Assembly (NCBI GenBank): GCA_951813065.1
Contig: CATOTH010000005.1
Coordinates: 248,001-312,000, forward strand
Reading direction: 5' to 3'
Origin: an uncultured Bryobacterales bacterium
GTDB lineage: Bacteria > Acidobacteriota > Terriglobia > Bryobacterales > UBA6623
DNA length: 64,000 nucleotides
This document shows, in pieces, positions 43,286 through 53,690 of the stretch. Made by a program: the position numbers and the translations under genes. Under the pieces are notes generated by a model that had not been told where the DNA came from, did no database searches, and saw only the letters and a list, made by a program, of their open reading frames with translations. Within the stretch, counting starts at the first letter, position 1. Every line of letters begins with the position of its first letter.

Positions 43286-43313
43286 TTGTCCCGTCTTCCC
43301 TGGAGGTGTCGGC

Positions 43314-43712
43314 TCATCGGTTAGGCCTCTGTCGAACGTAGGCTTGCATCCAGTTGATGAACTGCCCGACTTGCTCGCGGAACAAGAGTAACCGATCCTT
43401 CCGGCCTTGATCCCGTCTCAGCGCCGCGATCGCCAGCGGTTTGCTTACGTTCGGTAGCAGCCTGACAAGCGCGTGGTGATGTCTGACGAGCAATCCCTTG
43501 ATGGCGGCAGCAAACGCCTGCCGTTGTTCAGCAGCCAAGTTTGCCGGTCCGTCTGTGCCATGCTGGGGCTCCGCGCTACGTTGGGCGTTGGAGTCTCCTT
43601 CACTGATTGCGGAACTGCTTTCGGTGATTTCAATCAGGCTCTCGGGTTTACGATCTCTCCCTGCAAGTGCGGAGTGATCCAGCTGGTTTCGCCAATGTGC
43701 TGGCAGTCCCAC
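43314..43712 (-). CDS. Hypothetical protein, weakly supported
   Basis: 132-codon frame between putA and the SnoaL gene on the same strand, 28 bp before the latter. The second half ([20 protein letters not shown] and following basic residues) could form amphipathic helices. No family recognised, the start has no good ribosome-binding site, and it may be fortuitous. Confidence 0.3.
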   Translation of the reverse strand: MGLPAHWRNQLDHSALAGRDRKPESLIEITESSSAISEGDSNAQRSAEPQHGTDGPANLAAEQRQAFAAAIKGLLVRHHHALVRLLPNVSKPLAIAALRRDQGRKDRLLLFREQVGQFINWMQAYVRQRPNR

Positions 43713-43817
43713 TATTCACCCTCAAGCGCGGTGAGCTTGAGGCCGGCCCGATGGGCGAAGACGGTCTGCCGATCAACCAGATCGTTCTAACGGCTACGTT
43801 GAGCCAGCCAGGGGTGC

Positions 43818-46800
43818 TCAAGCTTCCGACTCAGCGAGCAGGGACGCATTGCCTCCAGCTGACGTCGTATCGATGCACACATGGCGTTCGACGACATAGC
43901 GTTCGTGTGCCGCTGGTTCCGTGATCAGTGGCAGGATCGGGCCGGGACGCCTGGCCAATGCCATACGCATCGCGACGAGGACATCCCGGTCCGCGCTGCA
44001 GGCGACCGCGGTTATGCCCTCCAGCACGGCGAGAGTCTCCGGAGCGACCTGCCCGTCCAGCATGACCCCTCTGCCATCACAGGTCCCAGAGGCGAGCAGC
44101 GCTTCCACACCATCGGCAACCACTACCGCAGCGTTGCCGGCAGCGCGAGCCGCCTCGAGCTGCTTGCCCGCCAATTCTGCGCCAGGACCGAGACAGAGCA
44201 CCACCCCGCGCGGCCCAAAGGAAAGCCGGTTCAATTCGCCGGTTGGCCCGGGAAGATCCCTGGGCGCGAACTGAAACGCCCCCTCGCACTCGTCACCGCG
44301 ATCCGGGAAGCGACCGGCGGTGGATTGGGCGTTGGGCCCTGCTTGCGCGGTATATCCGTCCCCATAGGTGCGGCCGGCGCTGGCAGTTAAGCGCTTGCTC
44401 GGGCAAAGCGGCCGGGAAGCCAAGCCGATTGCAGCTTTCGAAATCGCCGCCTTGAGCCGTGTCAAGTTGATCACCTCCCCCGCCGGCAATCCACCAGACG
44501 GTCGGTCGCCGGCGATCAGTCGCCGGACATAGTGCGGTCCACCCGCCTTCGGCCCGGTCCCGCTTTCGGCTTCTCCGCCAAAGGGCTGCGAGCCGACAAC
44601 CGCACCGATCTGGTTGCGGTTGACGTAGATATTGCCAGCGCGCACGCGGTCGACAATATGTTGAACGCGGTCGTCGATGCGGGAATGCAATCCGAAAGTA
44701 AGTCCGTATCCAGACGCATTGACGGCATCGGCCACCGCGTCAATGTCCTCTGCGTCAAAAGTCGCGACCTGCAACACCGGCCCGAAGATTTCTTCATCCA
44801 GCGCCTCGATGCCGCCGATCTGCAGCACGGTTGGCGGTACAAACCGGCCTGGGACCGACACAGCCGCCCGCTTCAGCAGTCGGCCTTCGCGTTTGGCACG
44901 ATTGCAATAGGCTTCGATCCGATCATGCGCCTCGACGCTGATGACCGGGCCGATGTCGGTGGCCAGGTCCCAAGGATCGCCGAGCCGAAGCTCATCGACC
45001 GCACCGAATAACATGTCGCGGACCCGTTCCTCCAATTCTTTCTGGACGTAAAGGATTCGCAAGGCCGAGCAGCGTTGCCCGGCGCTCTGGAACGCAGAAG
45101 CGACGATGTCGCGCACCACCTGCTCGGGCAGCGCTGTGGAATCGACGATCATCGCGTTGAGCCCCCCGGTCTCCGCGATGAGCGGCGCATGGGGCGCAAG
45201 CCGTTCCGCCATCGCACGGTTAATCAGCCGTGCGGATTCGGTCGAACCGGTGAAGCAGACGCCATCGATACGCGAATCGGAGACCAGCGCCGCCCCCACT
45301 GTCGGGCCGTCGCCCGGCAATAACTGCACCGCATCTTGCGGGATTCCGGCCTCGTGCATCAGAGCGACCGCACGGGCCGCGATCAGTGGGGTTTGCTCGG
45401 CTGGCTTGGCGATGACCCCGTTTCCTGCCGCCAACGCGGCGAGAACCTGGCCAGAGAAAATCGCGAGCCGAAAGTTCCATGGCGAGATGCAGGCAATCAC
45501 GCCACCTGGGATGCTGCGGTCTCCTGCGCATTCGCGAATCGCCTCATTGGCGTAGAAACGGGCAAAGTCGCACGCCTCGCGGATTTCTCCTACGCAATCA
45601 CTCCAGGTCTTGCCTGCCTCGCGTGCGGCGAGCGCAAAGAGTTCCGCTGCGTGCTCCTCATAGAGATCAGCCACTCGGCGTACCCGATCCGCCCGCTCTT
45701 CCACATGCATGGTTGCCCAAGTCTCCGCGCCCGTGCGGGCCGCTTCCATGGCTGTCTCGATGTCTGACGGCGAAGAGGGCGTGACGTAGCCCACGATTTC
45801 GTCCGGGCGCGCTGGATTGCGGACTTCACAGCGCTCGGCGCCGATGCACGTTCCTGCGATAAGCGGCTCTGACTGCCACGTAACAGAACGAAACCGTTCG
45901 CGTTCCGTTTCGATTGCAGAGAACGCGACAGGATCAGTAAGGTCCCACCCTTTCGAGTTGCGACGCTGGGGAAGGTAAGTATCGGCGGGCGCCAGAATGC
46001 GCGGGTTTGAGACCGACCCGCGAAGCTGCTCGATCGCAGAGATCGGATCACGCGCGATTTCCTCCGCGGTGACGCTCTCGTCGAGGATCTGGTTCACAAA
46101 CGAACTGTTGGAGCCATTCTCAAGGAGGCGCCGGACAAGGTAGGCCAGTAGGTCGCGATGGGCACCCACCGGCGCGTAGATCCGAGACCGGACTCCGTGC
46201 GCCTCGCGCACCGTGTCGTGCAATGCTTCACTCATCCCGTGCAGGCGCTGGAATTCGAAGCGCGAGGGGTCCTCGGCCATGTGCACAACCGCCGCCATCG
46301 TGTGCGCGTTGTGGGTCGCAAATTGCGGGTAGATGCGATCCGTCATTCCCAGCAGCTTGCGCGTGCAGGTCAGGTAGGAAACGTCGGTACTTGCCTTGCG
46401 GGTATAGACTGGAAAGCCATTGAGACCGAGGACTTGTGCGCGTTTGATTTCGCTATCCCAGTACGCACCTTTGACGAGCCGGATCATGATATGCCGATCC
46501 AACAGGTCAGCCAGTTCGTAGAACCAGTCGATAACGTACGGCGCGCGCTTGCAATAGGCCTGTACGACAACCCCGAAGCCGTCCCAGCCCGAGAGTGCGG
46601 AATCCGCGAGCACCGCTTCGATCACGTCGAGAGAAAGGTCGAGACGCTCCGCCTCCTCCGCATCGACTGTCAGGCCAATCCCGGCTGATCTGGCGAGCAG
46701 CGCGAGCGAGCGCAGGCGTGCGACGAGCTCAGTCATCACCCGTTCCCGTTGCCCGAACTCGTACCGGGCATGCAGCGCCGAAAGCTTGACCGACACGCCC

Positions 46801-47516
46801 GGCCTGTCATAAAGGCCCAGATCTCGACCCAGATCGGCTAGAGCGCCGATCGAGTCGGAATAGGCAATGTAGTGCCGGTGGGCATCCGCTTCGGTCCTGG
46901 CCGCCTCACCCAGCATGTCGTAGGAGAAGCTGTAGCCTTTCGACTCCATCGAGACTGCCCGGTCTTTGGCCTCGCGCATGTCACGTCCGAACACGAAGTG
47001 ACGCCCCATCTCGCGCATTGCATGGGCGACAGCGGCGCGGATAACCGGCTCCCCAAGACGCCTGATCGCTTCGTGCGGTACGCCGGCCAATCCATGTTCC
47101 GACTCGCTGAGCACCTTCCCGGTCAGCAGCAGCGCCCAGGTGGAGGCATTCACGAGCGGCGATCTGGAGTGCCCGAGATGGGCTGCCCAGTCCGATGTGC
47201 CGATCTTGTCTTCGATCAGCGAATCGATGGTTTCTGTATCCGGAACCCGCAGCAGCGCCTCACCAAGGCACATGAGTGCCACTCCCTCGCGGGTCGACAG
47301 CCCGTATTCCGTGAGAAAACCCTGCATGATCGAGGGTCTGGACCTTGCCCGGATAGTGCGGATCAGATCGATTGCACGCGTGACAATCGCTCGCCGCTCC
47401 TCAGGGGTGAGCCGTGCGGCACTGATCCTGTCGCGGACCGCACCTGTCTCCTCTTCGAGGATTGCCGCGCGCATTGAGGCGCGAATGTCCGAAGGGCGGC
47501 ATGACCTGTGGGGCAT
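43818..47516 (-). CDS. putA: Bifunctional proline dehydrogenase / P5C dehydrogenase, type B PutA
   Basis: 1232 residues from the ATG at 47516. Order: PutA helical arm (~25-110), FAD-dependent proline dehydrogenase barrel (~140-490; DAEEAERLDLSLD, RLVKGAYWDSEIKRAQ), NAD-dependent aldehyde dehydrogenase (~510-980; SPWNFRLAIFSGQ, ETGGLNAMIVDS, SAFQSAGQRCSALR with catalytic Cys) and a C-terminal ALDH-like lid domain. There is no N-terminal ribbon-helix-helix repressor, so it is an enzyme-only type B form. It oxidises proline to glutamate with channelling of the intermediate. No Lrp-type regulator or proline permease is adjacent. Intact. Confidence 0.95.
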   Translation of the reverse strand: MPHRSCRPSDIRASMRAAILEEETGAVRDRISAARLTPEERRAIVTRAIDLIRTIRARSRPSIMQGFLTEYGLSTREGVALMCLGEALLRVPDTETIDSLIEDKIGTSDWAAHLGHSRSPLVNASTWALLLTGKVLSESEHGLAGVPHEAIRRLGEPVIRAAVAHAMREMGRHFVFGRDMREAKDRAVSMESKGYSFSYDMLGEAARTEADAHRHYIAYSDSIGALADLGRDLGLYDRPGVSVKLSALHARYEFGQRERVMTELVARLRSLALLARSAGIGLTVDAEEAERLDLSLDVIEAVLADSALSGWDGFGVVVQAYCKRAPYVIDWFYELADLLDRHIMIRLVKGAYWDSEIKRAQVLGLNGFPVYTRKASTDVSYLTCTRKLLGMTDRIYPQFATHNAHTMAAVVHMAEDPSRFEFQRLHGMSEALHDTVREAHGVRSRIYAPVGAHRDLLAYLVRRLLENGSNSSFVNQILDESVTAEEIARDPISAIEQLRGSVSNPRILAPADTYLPQRRNSKGWDLTDPVAFSAIETERERFRSVTWQSEPLIAGTCIGAERCEVRNPARPDEIVGYVTPSSPSDIETAMEAARTGAETWATMHVEERADRVRRVADLYEEHAAELFALAAREAGKTWSDCVGEIREACDFARFYANEAIRECAGDRSIPGGVIACISPWNFRLAIFSGQVLAALAAGNGVIAKPAEQTPLIAARAVALMHEAGIPQDAVQLLPGDGPTVGAALVSDSRIDGVCFTGSTESARLINRAMAERLAPHAPLIAETGGLNAMIVDSTALPEQVVRDIVASAFQSAGQRCSALRILYVQKELEERVRDMLFGAVDELRLGDPWDLATDIGPVISVEAHDRIEAYCNRAKREGRLLKRAAVSVPGRFVPPTVLQIGGIEALDEEIFGPVLQVATFDAEDIDAVADAVNASGYGLTFGLHSRIDDRVQHIVDRVRAGNIYVNRNQIGAVVGSQPFGGEAESGTGPKAGGPHYVRRLIAGDRPSGGLPAGEVINLTRLKAAISKAAIGLASRPLCPSKRLTASAGRTYGDGYTAQAGPNAQSTAGRFPDRGDECEGAFQFAPRDLPGPTGELNRLSFGPRGVVLCLGPGAELAGKQLEAARAAGNAAVVVADGVEALLASGTCDGRGVMLDGQVAPETLAVLEGITAVACSADRDVLVAMRMALARRPGPILPLITEPAAHERYVVERHVCIDTTSAGGNASLLAESEA

Positions 47517-47857
47517 GGTGATACCCGAATCGCTGGACAGGCTCCTATCCGGCATGGAAGCCCAAGTCTGGAGAGGCAATGCAGGTCACTACGTTGGCCT
47601 GCTGATCGGTGTCGAATACACGGGCGAAGAATGGCGCGCCCATGAACCAGATGCACTCACCGAGCCTGCCGGACACCATGACCGCTCGACTGCAATCCGC
47701 CTGGGGTGAGGACTACGAACGTTGGCCGCGCCGCAATCTCTCGGCTAGGCGCCATCACTGCTTCTAGATTAACCGGGTCTACTTCTTAACCCGCCCCAGG
47801 AACGATAAGTACCGCCTGCAGTTGAACATCGGTGGCCTGCGGCCTGTCGTTGATGCT
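47517..47857. other. Intergenic region left of the Rpn element
   Basis: No supported gene. It ends at the target-site duplication of the Rpn-carrying element (47858-47865). Confidence 0.5.
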
Positions 47858-49122
47858 CTTGTCACGTAACCGTTCGATCCGGCCGGGGAACGTCTTGGTG
47901 GGCCGACGCATGGTGTCGGCCACAGTGCCCGCGGGCAGCGTGCGAGAATGCGGGGAGCCGTCGGGGGGCGGTGGGCGGAAGCATGCGCCACGACCGTGCC
48001 TACAAGGCCCTGTTCTCGCACCCGCTGGCCGTGCGCGACCTGCTGCGCGAATTCGTCGCCGAACAGTTGGAGGGCGGTCGCGAGTGGGTGGAGCGGCTCG
48101 ATTTCTCCACGCTGGAGCCGCTGCCGACCGAACGGATCGACCCGACGTTGCGCGCACGGACGAACGACCTGGTCTGGCGGGTCCGCTTCCGGGACCCGGC
48201 GGACGGCCCGGAGTGGCTGCACGTGCTGCTGATGCTCGAGTTCCAGTCGAGCGTGGACTGGTTCATGGCGTTGCGCGTGCAGGGCTACGCGGTGCGGCTG
48301 TACGAGAGCCTCTGGCAGGACCGGCGTCCGGGCCGGGACGACCGGCTGCCGGCGCTGCTGGCGGTGGTGGTCTACAACGGCAAGGCCAGTTGGACGGCGG
48401 CGACGGCGCTGGGGGATCTGGTGGGGGCAGCAGCGCGGCCGCAGGCTGGAACGGGGCCGCCGTTTGCCGGGGAGAGCTACGTGCTGGTCGATGTGGGGGA
48501 GTACGAGCAGGAGTTGCCGCTGGGCAATCTGGTGTCGCTGGTGGTGGCAGCGGAGAGGATGGCGGGGCCGGGCGATGCGGCGGATGTGCTGGAAGGGGCG
48601 TTGCGGCTGCTGGCATCGGCGGAGCAGGAGCCACTCCGGGAGACGTTCCTGGGCTGGTTCCGGCAATTGGTGGGGCGCACCGGGGTGGACTTGGAATTCT
48701 TGGAGGACCGAGCGAAAATGGAACAGATGGAACAGAGCGGAGCGTTGCGCACGACCTTGGAGGAACGCTTTCGGGCGATGCACGATGCGTTTCGGGCGGA
48801 AGGCGAAGAGCGCGGGCTGGAGCAAGGGCTGGAGCGCGGGCTGGAGCGAGAGCGGCAGTTACTGGTGCGTCAGGCCGGGCGGAAGTTCGGAACCCATATC
48901 GGAGAGGCTGTCGCCGGGCTGCTGGCTGGAATCGACGATCCGGACCGGTTACAGGATGTCGGCGAGTGGATCGTCGATTGCGGCCTCGGCAGCGAGCTGC
49001 TCGCACGGATTCAAGGAACCGAATAACCGGCCCGTTCAACACCGCAGGCTCGTTGCGGGCGGGGTGCGGGCAGGGAGTGCTGAACGCGATTCCACGGCTC
49101 GATCGAACGGTTACCTTGTCAC
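47858..49122 (+). mobile_element. Transposon-like unit carrying an Rpn nuclease gene, with TIRs and 8-bp target duplication
   Basis: The octamer CTTGTCAC occurs at 47858-47865 and again, in the same orientation, at 49115-49122. Directly inside are exact 14-bp inverted repeats: GTAACCGTTCGATC at 47866-47879 and GATCGAACGGTTAC at 49101-49114, with imperfect similarity continuing inward for about 12 more bases. The unit between them is 1249 bp and its only gene is the Rpn-family nuclease. This is the structure left by a cut-and-paste or replicative transposition event. Confidence 0.85.
47983..49026 (+). CDS. Rpn-family recombination-promoting nuclease / putative transposase
   Basis: 347 residues. 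The N-terminal PD-(D/E)XK domain matches the Rpn (YhgA-like, transposase_31) family: HDRAYKALFSHPLAVRDLL, RTNDLVWRVRF, LLMLEFQSSVDWFMALRVQG with the catalytic E-x-Q-like block, and PALLAVVVYNGKASW. The C-terminal part has a repeated GLEQGLERGLERE stretch and a short DUF4351-like tail. Rpn proteins cut DNA and raise RecA-independent recombination in E. coli. Here the gene is the only cargo of a unit bounded by inverted repeats and target duplications. ATG at 47983 gives the family start MRHDRAYK. Confidence 0.9.
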   Translation: MRHDRAYKALFSHPLAVRDLLREFVAEQLEGGREWVERLDFSTLEPLPTERIDPTLRARTNDLVWRVRFRDPADGPEWLHVLLMLEFQSSVDWFMALRVQGYAVRLYESLWQDRRPGRDDRLPALLAVVVYNGKASWTAATALGDLVGAAARPQAGTGPPFAGESYVLVDVGEYEQELPLGNLVSLVVAAERMAGPGDAADVLEGALRLLASAEQEPLRETFLGWFRQLVGRTGVDLEFLEDRAKMEQMEQSGALRTTLEERFRAMHDAFRAEGEERGLEQGLERGLERERQLLVRQAGRKFGTHIGEAVAGLLAGIDDPDRLQDVGEWIVDCGLGSELLARIQGTE

Positions 49123-49289
49123 ATTGGAAAACGGCACGGTCCGCTCGGAGGTCCCAATCGGAACGTGTCCCGGAATATCGGTAACCTGCGTCAGCACATG
49201 GCACGCCTTGAAAGTGCGGTCTTTGTGTTCTTGCAGTTGGTCAATCTCCGGACAGAATTCGTGGTCGCCCGTGAACGGGAGACGTGAGC

Positions 49290-50629
49290 ATGACGGCCGT
49301 TCAGACCTGCCGCCGCTTGTTGGCTGGCTTGGCGGCGCTCCCGACCGTGTCCCTGGTCCCGGACGCTCGAGCCGACAGCGAAACGGACGTTGTTGTGATC
49401 GGCGCCGGTGCCGCCGGACTGGCCGCCAGTCGTGAGCTGCGCCGGAACCAACTGCGGGTCACGACCTTGGAAGCTCGGAACCGGATTGGAGGTCGGGCCT
49501 ATACCGACCATGAGATTTTCGGTGTGCCCTATGACACCGGGGCGCACTGGCTGCAGGGCGGCAACCGCAATCCCTTTCTGCGGTCTGCAGAGCGGGACGG
49601 CTTCACCGTCTACCCGGCACCCGATAACGAGATCGTGTACATCGGGAAGCGCGAGGCCACCGACGCTGAGTATGCGGCCTTTGACCTCGCGCGCCGGACG
49701 ACCCTGGCCGCTATCTCGGCTGCCGGACGCCGAGGCCGCGATGTCAGCCCTGCCGAAGTGGTTCCGGACACCGGGGAATGGCATGATCTGGTGCACTTCT
49801 CCATAGGCCCCTATGAGGAGGGTAAAGACTATGACGGCTTTTCCTGCCTGGATTGGTGGGAGTCCGGAGGCGGCGCGGATCGGTATTGCCGGGAAGGCTA
49901 CGGCGCCCTTCTGGCACACAGCGCCCGCGACATCCCCGTGCACCTGTCGACTCCGGCCACAACCGTCGACTGGAGCGGTAACGGCGTCGTTGTTTCGACC
50001 GAATCCGGATCAATCCGGGCGCATGCCTGTTTGGTGACGGCCTCTACCGGGGGGTGGCCGCCGGGTCGATCCGCTTCAATCCTGTCTTACCTGTAGAGAA
50101 ACAGGAATCCTTCGCCAAGATCAGCATGGGCTTCTATGACCACGTCGCCCTGCTGTTCTCAGAGAACATCTTTGGGACCGAAGCTGACGGGTATTTCTTC
50201 TACAACGCCGATACTCACGGCGCACAGTCGCCAGCGCTCACTGGCTTCCTGACCAACGTGTCCGGCACACCCCTGACGCTCGCGGATGTCGGCGGCAACT
50301 TTGCCCGCGAGCTTGAAGTTGCCGGTCGGGACGCTGCCATTGACTTCGTCCGCGGCGAGCTACGCCGCCTCTTCGGCACAGGAGTAGACCGCTATATCGT
50401 CGGTGCGGACTTCGTGCCTTGGGGCCTGGATCGCTGGACTCGCGGCGCCTACGCCTCGGCCGAGCCTGGCGCGTATGCGCTGCGGCGGGTGCTGCGGCAA
50501 CCTGTCGGTGATCGGATCTGGTTTGCTGGCGAGGCATGCAGTCCGGCGCATTGGGCCACAGTGCACGGTGCTCACAGGACTGGCCAAGATGCTGCGCGCG
50601 ATATTTCCAGGCGCCTTTCAGGCATTTAG
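49290..50629 (+). pseudogene. FAD-dependent amine oxidase, broken by one-base frameshift
   Basis: The first part (to ~50048) has a leader (LLAGLAALPTVSLVPDARA) and the dinucleotide fold DVVVIGAGAAGLAASRELRR, EARNRIGGRAYT of flavin monoamine oxidases. Homology continues in the next frame (AAGSIRFNPVLPVEKQESFA to the C-terminal FAD block DRIWFAGEACSPAHWATVHG). The switch is at a run of six G at 50049-50054; one extra G would restore a single frame of about 447 codons. Either a recent inactivation or a sequencing error in the homopolymer. Confidence 0.88.
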
Positions 50630-50801
50630 ATGGGCTGGCTCGCGGAATAGCGATTCTCTTTGAGCGCAGCCTTCACGTCGCCGGCAGTATCCGTGCCGTG
50701 CGCCTCAAGCTACGCCTGGACGTTTTCTTCGTGGTCTCAAGACGTTCCTTGGTGTGAGGTTCTTGCGAGTCTGCATCGGGTCGACGCTTCAAGCACGCCC
50801 C

Positions 50802-51815
50802 CTAGTCCGCCAACGCAAACCCGTGCTGCTTGCGATGGTGAGGACCGTCGTATCTCTGGGTCGACTTGAACTTCTCGTGCCTGCCGTCCCCCGCCACATC
50901 GGCAACTTGGGACAGCAACACCGCCTTCTTGTCATCACTCATTGGCTCGAAGTTGCGCCCTATCTTGATCTCGGCCATGAGTTCGTCCATCGAAAGGATG
51001 CCCACGACCAGCGAAGAAACCGGCTGGCTGAGCGCATACCGCCGGCATTGCTCGTGGGTCACGGAAGTGTTCGTCGGGATTTCGCCCCTGATGCCGCCGC
51101 CGAGACTCTTCATGCCCAGAACGCCGACATCGCGCGCGAGACAGACCGGAATGGCCTCTTTCTGGAAACTCCGGTAGTGGGCGTCCATGACGTTGATCGG
51201 CATCTGGGCGGCGTCCCAGTCATAGGGCTTGTTGAGCATCTTGATGTGAATGTTTGGATCCTTGTGCCCGGTAAAGCCGATGTAGCGGACCTTGCCCGCC
51301 TTTTGGGCCTCCATTGCCGCCTTCAGGCCGCCCTTGTCGAACACCCAGTCCGGATCGGAATCGTAGACGATCTCGTGGAACTGCCACAGGTCGATCCGAT
51401 CCGTCTTCAGGCGGCGCAGGCTGTCATCGAGGTTGCTCATCGAGCCCTCGTAGTCGCGCTCGCAGTTCTTGGTCATCAAGAAGACCTTGTCACGCTTGCC
51501 CGGCGCCGAAAGCGCCCGGCCCATGATCTCCTCGGACCCTCCGTCGAAATAGTCCCACGCGTTGTCGAAGAAGGTCATGCCCTCGTCAATTGCCGCATGC
51601 ATGATCCGGACGGCTTCGTCCTTGTCCTGGACCGCGCCGATATGCCAGCCGCCCAGGCACAGGATCGAGACCTGCTCGTCAGTGCGCCCGAGCCTACGCG
51701 TTGGCAGGCCGTTGGGGCTGTCTTGCTGCGCAAGGGCCTGCTGGGCCATGGCAACTGCCGCGGCACTCCCGAACATTCCCTGGAAGAACGAGCGACGAGT
51801 TGCATCGAGCGTCAT
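50802..51815 (-). CDS. Tat-exported aldo/keto reductase
   Basis: 337 residues. N-terminal leader with ATRRSFFQGMFGSAAAVAMA is a plausible Tat signal. The AKR barrel carries the catalytic tetrad: Asp and Tyr in FFDNAWDYFDGG, Lys in VFLMTKNCE and His in LWQFHEI, so it should reduce a carbonyl with NADPH or act on a sugar derivative. Exported AKRs with Tat signals are frequent in Planctomycetota and Acidobacteriota. Divergent from the TPP enzyme gene, with 222 bp between starts. Confidence 0.88.
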   Translation of the reverse strand: MTLDATRRSFFQGMFGSAAAVAMAQQALAQQDSPNGLPTRRLGRTDEQVSILCLGGWHIGAVQDKDEAVRIMHAAIDEGMTFFDNAWDYFDGGSEEIMGRALSAPGKRDKVFLMTKNCERDYEGSMSNLDDSLRRLKTDRIDLWQFHEIVYDSDPDWVFDKGGLKAAMEAQKAGKVRYIGFTGHKDPNIHIKMLNKPYDWDAAQMPINVMDAHYRSFQKEAIPVCLARDVGVLGMKSLGGGIRGEIPTNTSVTHEQCRRYALSQPVSSLVVGILSMDELMAEIKIGRNFEPMSDDKKAVLLSQVADVAGDGRHEKFKSTQRYDGPHHRKQHGFALAD

Positions 51816-52037
51816 TAGGCCTACCTCCCTGAGCCGGACCGGCGATGCCTCATGGTATCCGATTTGGGGGCGCGCGGGCAGGCCTGCACCGATGATCGAA
51901 CGAGGCGTCGGGCGCGCCGATCAAGAGCGACGCCTGCCGCGGCATCATTGCGTGCCGCCGCTCCGCAATGCTGTAATCCACTGAATGCGTTTCCACCACG
52001 TCTGCGCCAACGTAGGAGCCGGAGCGAAGTTTGCCCG

Positions 52038-53678
52038 ATGAAGGTCGCCCGCGCCATAGCCAAGACGCTGAAACAGGAGGGCGTGGACCAGCTCTTCGCC
52101 TATCCCGTCAACCCAGTCGTTGAAGCCTCCGCCGAAGAAGACATCCGTACGATCATCGTGCGCCAGGAGCGCACCGGGCTACACATGGCCGAAGCGGTCG
52201 GCCGCCTCACTTCGGGACGCAGGGTCGGAGTCTTCGCCATGCAGCACGGACCGGGCGTGGAGAACTCGTTTGGCGGCGTCGCGCAAGCCTACAGCGAGTC
52301 TGTCCCGCTCGTGGTCTTGCCCGCGGGCTACCCGCGAGCGCGAACGAACGTCGAACCCAACTTCAGCTCGCTCGTCAACTTCCAGCACGTCACCAAGTCA
52401 CTGGAACAGGTCACGATTCCGTCGGAAGTGCCGAACGCGATCCGCCGCGCCTTCACCCAGGCCAAGAACGGCCGCCCGGGTCCTTGCATGGTGGAGGTTC
52501 CGTGGGACTTGCTGCACGAGGATTTTCCTGGCGAACTGGAATACAGTCCTTCGATCCGGGCCGTTAGCGGCCCGGACCCCGATGCCGCCCGCGAAGCCGC
52601 CAGGATCCTGGTGAATGCGAATCACCCGGTGATCTACGCGGGTCAGGGCGTCCACTACGGTCGGGCCTGGGGTGAGTTGAGAGAACTGGCCGAACTGCTT
52701 GAGGCACCGGTGACCACGAGCATCGAGGGCAAGAGCGCGTTTCCCGAAACCCACCCCCTCTCGCTGCAGTCCGGCGGCCGTTCGTACTCGGCGGAGCTTC
52801 ACGCCTTTCTCTGTCGGGCAGACGTGATCTTCGGCGTGGGTGCCAGCTTCACCCAGACCGCCTTCGGGATTCCCTGGCCGAGATACCTGGGAACCGCGGC
52901 AATCATCCAGTCGACTGTCGACACCGCGGATCTGCACAAGGACGTCGCCATTGACCTCGCCCTTGTGGGCGATGCGCGCCTGACTCTTGCAGCGGTGCTC
53001 GCCGAGGTGCGGGCGCTACTTCCGGGCCCGAGGGGCCGGGCAGCCAAGACCACTGCGGAGATCGCTTCCCTGCATTTGGAGTGGATCGCTGATTGGAGCG
53101 CCAAGCTCGATTGCCCTGACGCTCCGATCAACCCCTACCGGGTCATACGGGACCTCCTGAGTACAGTGGACGTGAAGAACACGATCATCACCCACGATGC
53201 GGGCAGCCCGCGCGACCAGCTGACTCCGTTCTGGCAGTGCGAATCACCGCTGAGCTACATCGGCTGGGGCAAGACGACACAGCTCGGGTTTGGCCTCGGG
53301 CTGGCGCTGGGAGCGAAACTGGAGCATCCCGGGAAACTCTGCATCAACTGGTGGGGCGACGCGGCAATCGGCTTTACCGGAATGGACTTCGAAACCGCCG
53401 TGCGCGAACGGATCCCCATCATGTCGGTGCTGTCGAACAACTCGTGCATGGCGATCGAGTTGCCCGTGATGAAGGTGGCGACCGAAAAGTACCGCAGCAC
53501 CGACATTTCCGGCAACTACGCGGATTTCGCACGGGCGCTCGGCGGGTACGGCGAGCGAATCACGGAACCGGAGGAGATCGTGCCCGCCATCCGGCGCGGA
53601 ATCGCCAAGACCGAAGACGGCGTGCCAGTCCTTCTGGAGTTCATCACCTCGAAGGAACTGCAGGTTTCCAAGTTCTAA
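52038..53678 (+). CDS. Thiamine-diphosphate-dependent enzyme (acetolactate synthase-like)
   Basis: 546 residues. N-terminal pyrimidine-binding domain with the catalytic Glu in VRQERTGLHMAEAVGRL, middle domain (ARILVNANHPVIYAGQGVHY) and C-terminal pyrophosphate domain with GDAAIGFTGMDFETAV followed by NN, a variant of the GDG-N motif (Ala for the second Gly). The family includes acetolactate synthase, oxalyl-CoA decarboxylase, benzoylformate decarboxylase and sulfoacetaldehyde acetyltransferase; the substrate cannot be assigned. ATG at 52038 fits the family start; the open frame upstream has no homology. Convergent with the esterase gene (12-bp gap). Confidence 0.85.
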   Translation: MKVARAIAKTLKQEGVDQLFAYPVNPVVEASAEEDIRTIIVRQERTGLHMAEAVGRLTSGRRVGVFAMQHGPGVENSFGGVAQAYSESVPLVVLPAGYPRARTNVEPNFSSLVNFQHVTKSLEQVTIPSEVPNAIRRAFTQAKNGRPGPCMVEVPWDLLHEDFPGELEYSPSIRAVSGPDPDAAREAARILVNANHPVIYAGQGVHYGRAWGELRELAELLEAPVTTSIEGKSAFPETHPLSLQSGGRSYSAELHAFLCRADVIFGVGASFTQTAFGIPWPRYLGTAAIIQSTVDTADLHKDVAIDLALVGDARLTLAAVLAEVRALLPGPRGRAAKTTAEIASLHLEWIADWSAKLDCPDAPINPYRVIRDLLSTVDVKNTIITHDAGSPRDQLTPFWQCESPLSYIGWGKTTQLGFGLGLALGAKLEHPGKLCINWWGDAAIGFTGMDFETAVRERIPIMSVLSNNSCMAIELPVMKVATEKYRSTDISGNYADFARALGGYGERITEPEEIVPAIRRGIAKTEDGVPVLLEFITSKELQVSKF

Positions 53679-53690
53679 TTCCGCCACCAG

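Noticed and set aside
48263..49204. Proline-rich minus-strand frame over the Rpn gene
   Set aside because: Low-complexity Pro/Ala/Arg translation of GC-rich coding DNA; the plus-strand Rpn frame has real homology.
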